Positions 59,101-64,000 of a stretch of 64,000 nucleotides of DNA are shown here, one piece after another. The position numbers were made by a program, and so were the translations under genes. The stretch is from Zea mays. Its lineage: Eukaryota; Streptophyta; Magnoliopsida; Poales; Poaceae. Numbering within the stretch: the stretch's first letter is position 1; every line of letters starts with the position of its first letter. The notes under the pieces were generated by a model, which was given only the letters and a program-made list of their open reading frames with translations, had not been told where the DNA came from and did not search any database. The stretch spans positions 11,236,434-11,300,433 of the forward strand of contig NC_050099.1 of the NCBI RefSeq assembly GCF_902167145.1. The letters are read 5' to 3'.

Positions 59101-59648
59101 TTGTGACCCGTAGGAAGAACCTCACTAATCAAATCCACAAGCTCCTTGTAACAATTAATTGAAAATGCAAACTTGGACTTGATTGACATCAGTCGGGTCA
59201 CGAATTCGAGCACGGTCACGTTAGTGTGCCCGTGAAGAGGCTCTTCTGACGCTTTAAGTAGGTCGAAGAACTTCTGAACCTCCGGTGTAGGTGAATCATG
59301 ATGATCTGGTGCCAGTTCAGGCTGCAGATCCTCAAGCATCTGGTCCATCCTATCAACATCATCTTCACCGTCATCAACTTCTACTTCTGCTGCTCGTTCA
59401 GCATCTTCACCATGGAGATACCAGACCTTATAGACTGGCACGAAACCATGCGAGCACAGGTGTAGTGTGACCTGCCTCTTGGTGTGGCTCGTCATATTTC
59501 TACATTTATTGCATGGACACCTAATATTATCTATTTGTGACAAAGCAGCTGCATGGTCCAGAAACATCTGCGTCTTGGCAAACCATTCACTTGTGTGACA
59601 CCCACCCTTCTTGAAACCTTCATACATCCAATCACGTCTATCACCCAT
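56132..59648 (-). CDS. tnpD: CACTA transposase, TNP2/TNPD type (three exons)
   Basis: Model (minus): 59648-57127, 57043-56926, 56839-56132; 3348 nt, 1115 aa, close to the 1131 aa of maize TNPD. Domains in order: transposase-associated N-terminal region (1-75; CPCNKCRN), TNP2 core (Transposase_21; about 250-480, with PSDGDAWKALDKF, LATDGFTPFN and the C..C block GRLTCPYCAKDTDCF), DUF4218 (about 640-760; RLMPVMFRGY, QYRWMFHIER) and DUF4216 (about 950-1040; FECKWYDP, VYFSTYPCKK). It cuts and joins transposon ends. No stop or frameshift was found, the exon junctions restore EKYFVEFDE and WLRDRFGEEM, and the ATG at 59648 begins MGDRRDWMYEGFK, a usual TNP2 start. Catalytic acidic residues were not assigned individually. 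Confidence 0.93.
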
Positions 59649-60179
59649 TATTGCGGCTGTGTGTACGAGTAAAGAGTGTGTGAGACAATATCACGTTTCT
59701 AAACGTAACACATACATCTATATGTAAGTAGTAAAACTATATATATATATATACATAAATAACTATATATATACATAAAAACTATATATATACATAAATA
59801 TATAGTTATATACATAAATAACATTAAATTTATCAATAGCGAAACCTTCATACAACCTAATATGATAAGTTAAATCTATTCAATAAATAACATCAAATTC
59901 AACAATTTAATAGAATAAGTTAAATTTATTCTATTCACACTCTAATAAGTTAAATTATACGTAACATCAAGGCACACATGTGATATTAAACTAACTCTAT
60001 TCACCCTATAATCACATGTTATATTAAATTAACTCTAATTACACTCTAATCACACCCTAAACTAACTCTAATCACATGAAAGTTAACTCCCGTCGGCCAT
60101 AAAAAACCGACGAAAATAAACATTTGTACACACATTTAAAAATAACACTCGCATCATTATAATTCAAACCATAATATAC

Positions 60180-60680
60180 CTTAACGGTCCGGGACGGCTG
60201 CGGCGCTCCGCGGCGGCGGCGTTGGTGGCGGCGAGCAGCGGGCGATGCTTCGGGGGCGGGCGGCGCAACGGGGACGGGCTGCAGACGGCGCTCCGGGGCC
60301 GGCGGCGCGGCGGACGGCGCTCCGAAGGCGGGGCGGGCGGCGGTCGTTGCTCCTAGAGCGGGCGGCGCTCCGTGGGCGTGGGTGGGCGGCGCTCCGGGGG
60401 CGTGGGCGGACGGCGGGCGGCGCTATGGGGCTGGCGGCGCTAGGGGGCGGCGGCGGGCGGCGCTACGGGGGCGGCGGCGGGCGGCGCTACGACGCCGGGG
60501 CGGTGGCGGTTGGGGGCGGCGCTCCCGGGGCGGCGGCGGGCGCGCTCTAGGCCGCGGGCGGGCGGCGGGCGACGGTGGTGAGCGGCGGCCGGCGTCGAGA
60601 GGTGGTGAGCGGCGGCGGCGTGAAAACGACAGAGGCAAGCGAGAAAATGAGCCGCGCGGCGGCGGCGTCGGACACATAAA
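60180..60680 (-). promoter_or_regulatory. GC-rich leader/promoter region of the CACTA element
   Basis: The 500-bp block is dominated by GGCGGCGCTCCGGGG-type short repeats and CpG, in sharp contrast to the AT-rich 59650-60180. Its place between the right end array and the transposase start corresponds to the GC-rich, methylation-controlled leader of En/Spm. The open frames in it (60245-60687) are low-complexity shadows. Confidence 0.55.
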
Positions 60681-60683
60681 CAT

Positions 60684-60919
60684 TTAATTCCCGTCGGCTG
60701 GCGGCTGGGCCGACGGGAGTTAAACTAAAGCCCGTCGGCTGGTGGCTGGGCCGACGGGAATTAAAATAAAGCCCGTCGGCTGGCGGCTGGCCGACGGGAG
60801 TTAAAATAAAGCCCGTGGGCTGGAATTGAGCCGACGGGAGTTATTTAATTCCCGTCGGCCCGCGCTCGGGCCGACGGGAATTAAAATGGCCGACGGGAAT
60901 CTTCCTGATTCCTGTAGTG
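60684..60919. repeat. Right subterminal repeat array of the CACTA element
   Basis: About 11 copies of CCGACGGGA/complement, arranged as roughly 40-bp units (CCCGTCGGCTGGCGGCTGG...GCCGACGGGAGTTAAA). One unit has CCCGTGGG instead of CCCGTCGG. Confidence 0.88.
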
Positions 60920-60922
60920 CCC

Positions 60923-61666
60923 TCATCATATAGGCGTTCTAGTGGGCTTCTGACTCTGAAGCCCATCAATAATCCTAAAGTCATGTCTAATTTCGGATTT
61001 AATCCTAGTTAGGCTTCCTTCTCCTTAAGTGTGTGACCCTATAGGTTCACGTACATATAGGCATGGCCCAAGTACTCTTACTTGGCCCAATAATTGACAG
61101 CAGCCTCTAGCAAGACATGTCAACTCCTATGCGCACGTAAATATCATATCAGACGAACCATTGCAACATTACGTACGTGTTGTTCCCTTTATCTCACGAT
61201 ATTTGGCCGGGCTCTAAGCTGACATTTCTTTCTCGATATTGCGAATTGGAATCCTTTCATTTGTTAACACTTAACCCTAGCACGACCATGCATTTCTTGA
61301 TCCAATCACTCGAGGGGCCAGAGATATCTCTCTCAAGAAGAGAGGGACAAATTCCATCTTGACTGACCACGCCTCACAACATGCTTCCTGACAAACCCAA
61401 AACTACCTTTATAACTACACATTTACAGAGTAGTGTTTGATAGTACCTAAGTAAGTCAATTCACATCCTGAGAACATGCGACAATCTCAGATCCAAGGAC
61501 ACAATATACATGTTGCAAAAAGAGAACTATATTACAATATCTCACGTTGGGTCGGTCCAGCCTCATGTCATACATGAACACATTACACATTATTAGTTTA
61601 TCATCTATATGTCCATGACTCATCAACTAATACATACATGTGCTAGTCACCTGATTTGGAGGGGAG
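60923..61666. other. Intergenic, nothing identified
   Basis: AT-rich sequence without gene or repeat signals that I can support. Confidence 0.3.
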
Positions 61667-62212
61667 TATAGATGTCCAAACGGACCGGGCTTGCCGGGCG
61701 ACCCGAAACCCAACACGGGTTTAGCCCGGCACGAACCCGGCACAACACGTAGTGAACCGGGCCCGTGCCTGGGCCGAAGGCGTGGCACGACGGGCTAGGC
61801 CCGGCACGACCCGATTTTATTTTTTTTCTATTTTTTTCATATAAATACATATATTATACTTGAATATAGAGTATAAAACATAAAAAACATGTGTTTTTGT
61901 TGATTATGTGGGTGTAAATAAATGTTTAGAGCTAATAAATATGATTTAAACCTTAAAAAATGCATACTTTTAGGATATTTTTATCATTTAAACGTTATAT
62001 ATTGTTATGGGCCCGTTAGGCCCGTTGAGCCGTGGGCTGGCCCGACACGATTATTAACCTAGCGGCCCGTGCTTGGGCCTCACTTGGGGCCCGTGGGCCG
62101 GCACGGCCCGACCCGCTAGCTACTCCGGGCCGGGCCGGCACGGTCCTAATCCGTGTCGGGCCTAGTCGTGCTTGAGCCGGGCCGGCACGACCCGCCCATT
62201 TGGACATCTATA
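61667..62212. mobile_element. hAT-type MITE (546 bp) with 8-bp target duplication
   Basis: TATAGATGTCCAAA and TTTGGACATCTATA are inverted ends; the flanks GAGGGGAG (61659-61666) and GAGGAGAG (62213-62220) match at seven of eight. GGCCCG/CGGGCC-rich arms fold back on each other. No coding capacity. Confidence 0.8.
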
Positions 62213-62892
62213 GAGGAGAGGCCACGCGGTGAGGGGAGAGAGTGAAGAAGAACGGACGGCTGCGTGAAATGGATCTAATCAAACGGACGGCCACGTTTCT
62301 TCTGACTACGTGGAGCGTTGAGGGGCCAAGAATCCCGGTGAGTTTTAATAGAAAGAAAGAATGTCATACCACGTAGACCACATGGACCAACAACACAACT
62401 ACCACAAGCTTCTAACAGGTGGTGTTACACCAATACAACACATGTTCCATAAAAATGCTAGGATTGAAAATATATCAACCATTTTATCTCCAAGAGATAT
62501 TAATCAAACATTTCTTTCTTTGATGTATTAACTTGTGTATAAAACGTTTTTCTTGCAAGAGGACAATCTCATGGAATGGATTATGATATTATTGTCAAAA
62601 AGTGAGAAACAAACTTGAATATCAATGGTAACTAAAGCATGATTCTGTTAATCAATGATATTATTGTTGCGATCTTCTCACTGACCTGATCTGATCAAGC
62701 TGTAAAAGGAAACAACATATTTCATGACAAGCTAACCATATTTTCTTATTTCAATTATATGACAGAAGTGCGGAATGTGCCAAAAACTAAAGTAATTATC
62801 ATCTAATTTATGAATAATCCCTCAAACTCAACTCGCTAGTTGGTCCTCTCTGCTGAGAAGTTAAACCCTTATGTTCTGACAGCTAGAAATTC
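62213..62892. other. 3' flank of the GDPD gene
   Basis: AT-rich, presumably including the 3' UTR of the minus-strand gene to the right. No other feature seen. Confidence 0.35.
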
Positions 62893-64000
62893 CTATGGTA
62901 AGGCAAAACCATCTTCCATACACTCAGCTCTGGTCTCCTGCATAAGCTGCTGCAGAAGAGAAGGGTTACTGGTCACAATGGCATCAACATGCTCATACAG
63001 CATCTTCTTCATGGAGCTGCTATCATCAACAGTCCATGCAAAAACTCTCCTGTCATGCCTGTTTCCAAATTCAGTAATTTTAAGCTCACGTGAAGTGCAA
63101 ATTGCAAACAGGACATAACAAAAGGAGCTCTAAGTGTAGGTTATAACATGCATGTACCTGCGCATGACCTTCATAACCTTCTCATGGATCAAAGGATGAT
63201 ATATGCCAGCAACTTTAGCCCCTTCAATCCTCACTAACTCCGTTCTTCTATTGGTAAATTTATCCACCATGACAACATAGCCAACCTACAGCATATGAGA
63301 CGCCTGTTAAACTGTGCAGTAAAAGTGGTCCTAGGTACAGATAACAGATGGATAGTTCAAATAAAGAAATAAAAAAGAGAGAACAATGTACAATAACATC
63401 TTTAGACAATTTAATTATCTCTCTTCCTATATCATCACTTTTTGCCCAGACAAGACAATTCTTGCAATTTGTTCTCCTGAGCTGCAAAGAACAAAAATTG
63501 TCATAGATCACGATAAGTTTTCCAAACAAGAATTGCTGCAAAAATAGCAGCATTCCAGTTTCCAGATAAAGAAATAAGAAATCACAGAAAGAGATAAATG
63601 AACACAAAATTAGGGGAGTCTAGCTAGATATCTACTGATAGGACCACAGTAAGCTTGCCATGGATGCATTCCCTGAAGCAAAAAGTGATCAAGAAAAAAT
63701 AAACAATTAACAATTTTACTAGCTAGTCAAAGCATTTGTGCATAAACACTTTATTATGATGAATGACCTGTACATAGCGCACAGTAATTGCAATTAAGAT
63801 CTAGAAATTTGATAATATGATACAGATACGGTAGGTACATGTGAAGAGCCAAGAGGTACAAGAACGGTAAAGAAAAGAACACATTCTATTTAAAGCATGT
63901 CATTACTCACTAGGCAAAACTAGAAAGGAGACACAGAACTTACAAGAGACAAAATATCCTCAGCTAAACCTTTCTCAAATGAAGGGGGTCCAACTTTCAC
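62893..64000 (-). CDS. Glycerophosphodiester phosphodiesterase family gene, 3' part
   Basis: Exons read on minus: 64000-63944 (VKVGPPSFEKGLAEDILSL, continues outside), 63481-63392 (CKNCLVWAKSDDIGREIIK), 63285-63158 (VGYVVMVDKFTNRR, KVAGIYHPLIHEKVM) and 63058-62893 (RRVFAWTVDDSSSMKKML, HVDAIVTSNPSLLQ, stop TAG). The last three join in frame. A short exon starting at 63672 (GMHPWQAYCG) has a good acceptor but no donor that keeps the frame, so that junction is unsettled. The FAWTVDD..VDAIVT..P block is the C-terminal signature of GDPD enzymes, which split glycerophosphodiesters into glycerol-3-phosphate and an alcohol; the catalytic His/Glu residues would be outside the window. Confidence 0.75.

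Larger units (their letters stand above)
53029..60919 (-). mobile_element. Complete CACTA (En/Spm-type) transposon, 7.9 kb, potentially autonomous
   Basis: The ends are CACTACAGGAA (53029) and TTCCTGTAGTG (60919), flanked by CCC at 53026-53028 and 60920-60922. Both ends carry arrays of the subterminal motif CCGACGGGA / TCCCGTCGG. Two genes, both on the minus strand, have uninterrupted joined frames: a TNP2/TNPD-type transposase and a second protein in TNPA position. The transposon therefore reads right to left with its promoter side at about 60.2-60.9 kb. The order (TNPD frame first, spliced second gene after) is that of maize En/Spm. Confidence 0.95.

Noticed and set aside
60245..60687. Gly/Arg/Ala-rich open frames at the CACTA promoter side
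   Set aside because: They come from a low-complexity GC-rich repeat; better explained as leader/promoter DNA.
1..64000. tRNA, rRNA or CRISPR-like arrays
   Set aside because: No cloverleaf or regular spacer-repeat pattern was seen; the tandem motifs found are transposon subterminal repeats or local duplications.

Overview
The window looks like nuclear DNA of a panicoid grass, most likely maize (Zea mays) or a close relative. The reasons are an LTR class with GGACTGTCCGG-type sequence, a Helitron whose ends look like the maize gene-capturing type, a full CACTA element, many Tourist and hAT MITEs, and GC-rich host exons between AT-rich transposons. I identified no species directly; this rests on pattern recognition.

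Layout. 1-9218: a Ty3/gypsy-type LTR element with no gag-pol, whose 3' LTR is split by a 3.5 kb solo LTR (4143-7681, TSD CCCTT). 9219-11170: remnant of a Copia element (SIRE/Opie-Ji look) holding a hAT-like element with long inverted ends. 11187-23160: one L1-clade LINE on the minus strand with a 16-bp target duplication; its ORF1 is split by a complete Copia element (17811-22542, TSD CTCTT). 23176-30565: a non-autonomous Helitron (5' TC, 3' hairpin plus CTAG, inserted between A and T) carrying pieces of an Xa21-type LRR receptor kinase, two exons of a plastid K+ efflux antiporter (KEA1/2 type) and other unidentified exon-like pieces. The LINE sits exactly on the Helitron 5' border, so the order of events is Helitron, then LINE, then Copia.

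32.7-38.1 kb: an intact LRR receptor kinase gene of the CLV1/BAM group, closest to BAM3, plus strand, two exons. 39-44.8 kb: MITEs, a hAT element with a diverged 8-bp TSD, and a FAR1-type Mutator-like element reduced to a pseudogene inside long inverted repeats. 44.8-49.2 kb: an intact five-exon PHD-finger gene of the MS1/MMD1 family, minus strand, 697 aa by my model, with two small tandem duplications (one in coding sequence, one copying part of exon 2 into an intron) and a hAT insertion in its last intron. 49.4-53.0 kb: MITEs, a 148-bp tandem duplication and a PPR pseudogene.

53029-60919: a complete CACTA element (TSD CCC) with two genes on the minus strand whose reading frames I could join across all introns without a break: a 1115-aa TNP2/TNPD-type transposase (3 exons) and a 581-aa second protein in the position of TNPA (10 exons). 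Both ends carry dense arrays of an 8-10 bp subterminal motif (CCGACGGGA and its complement). This is the best candidate for an active system in the window. 61667-62212 is another hAT-type MITE. The window ends in the 3' part of a glycerophosphodiester phosphodiesterase family gene (minus strand, N-terminal part outside).

The three host genes (BAM3-like kinase, PHD-finger protein, GDPD) are independent genes in a sea of repeats; there is no operon-like relation among them. All exon boundaries are my own readings of GT-AG sites and frame and have no transcript support.
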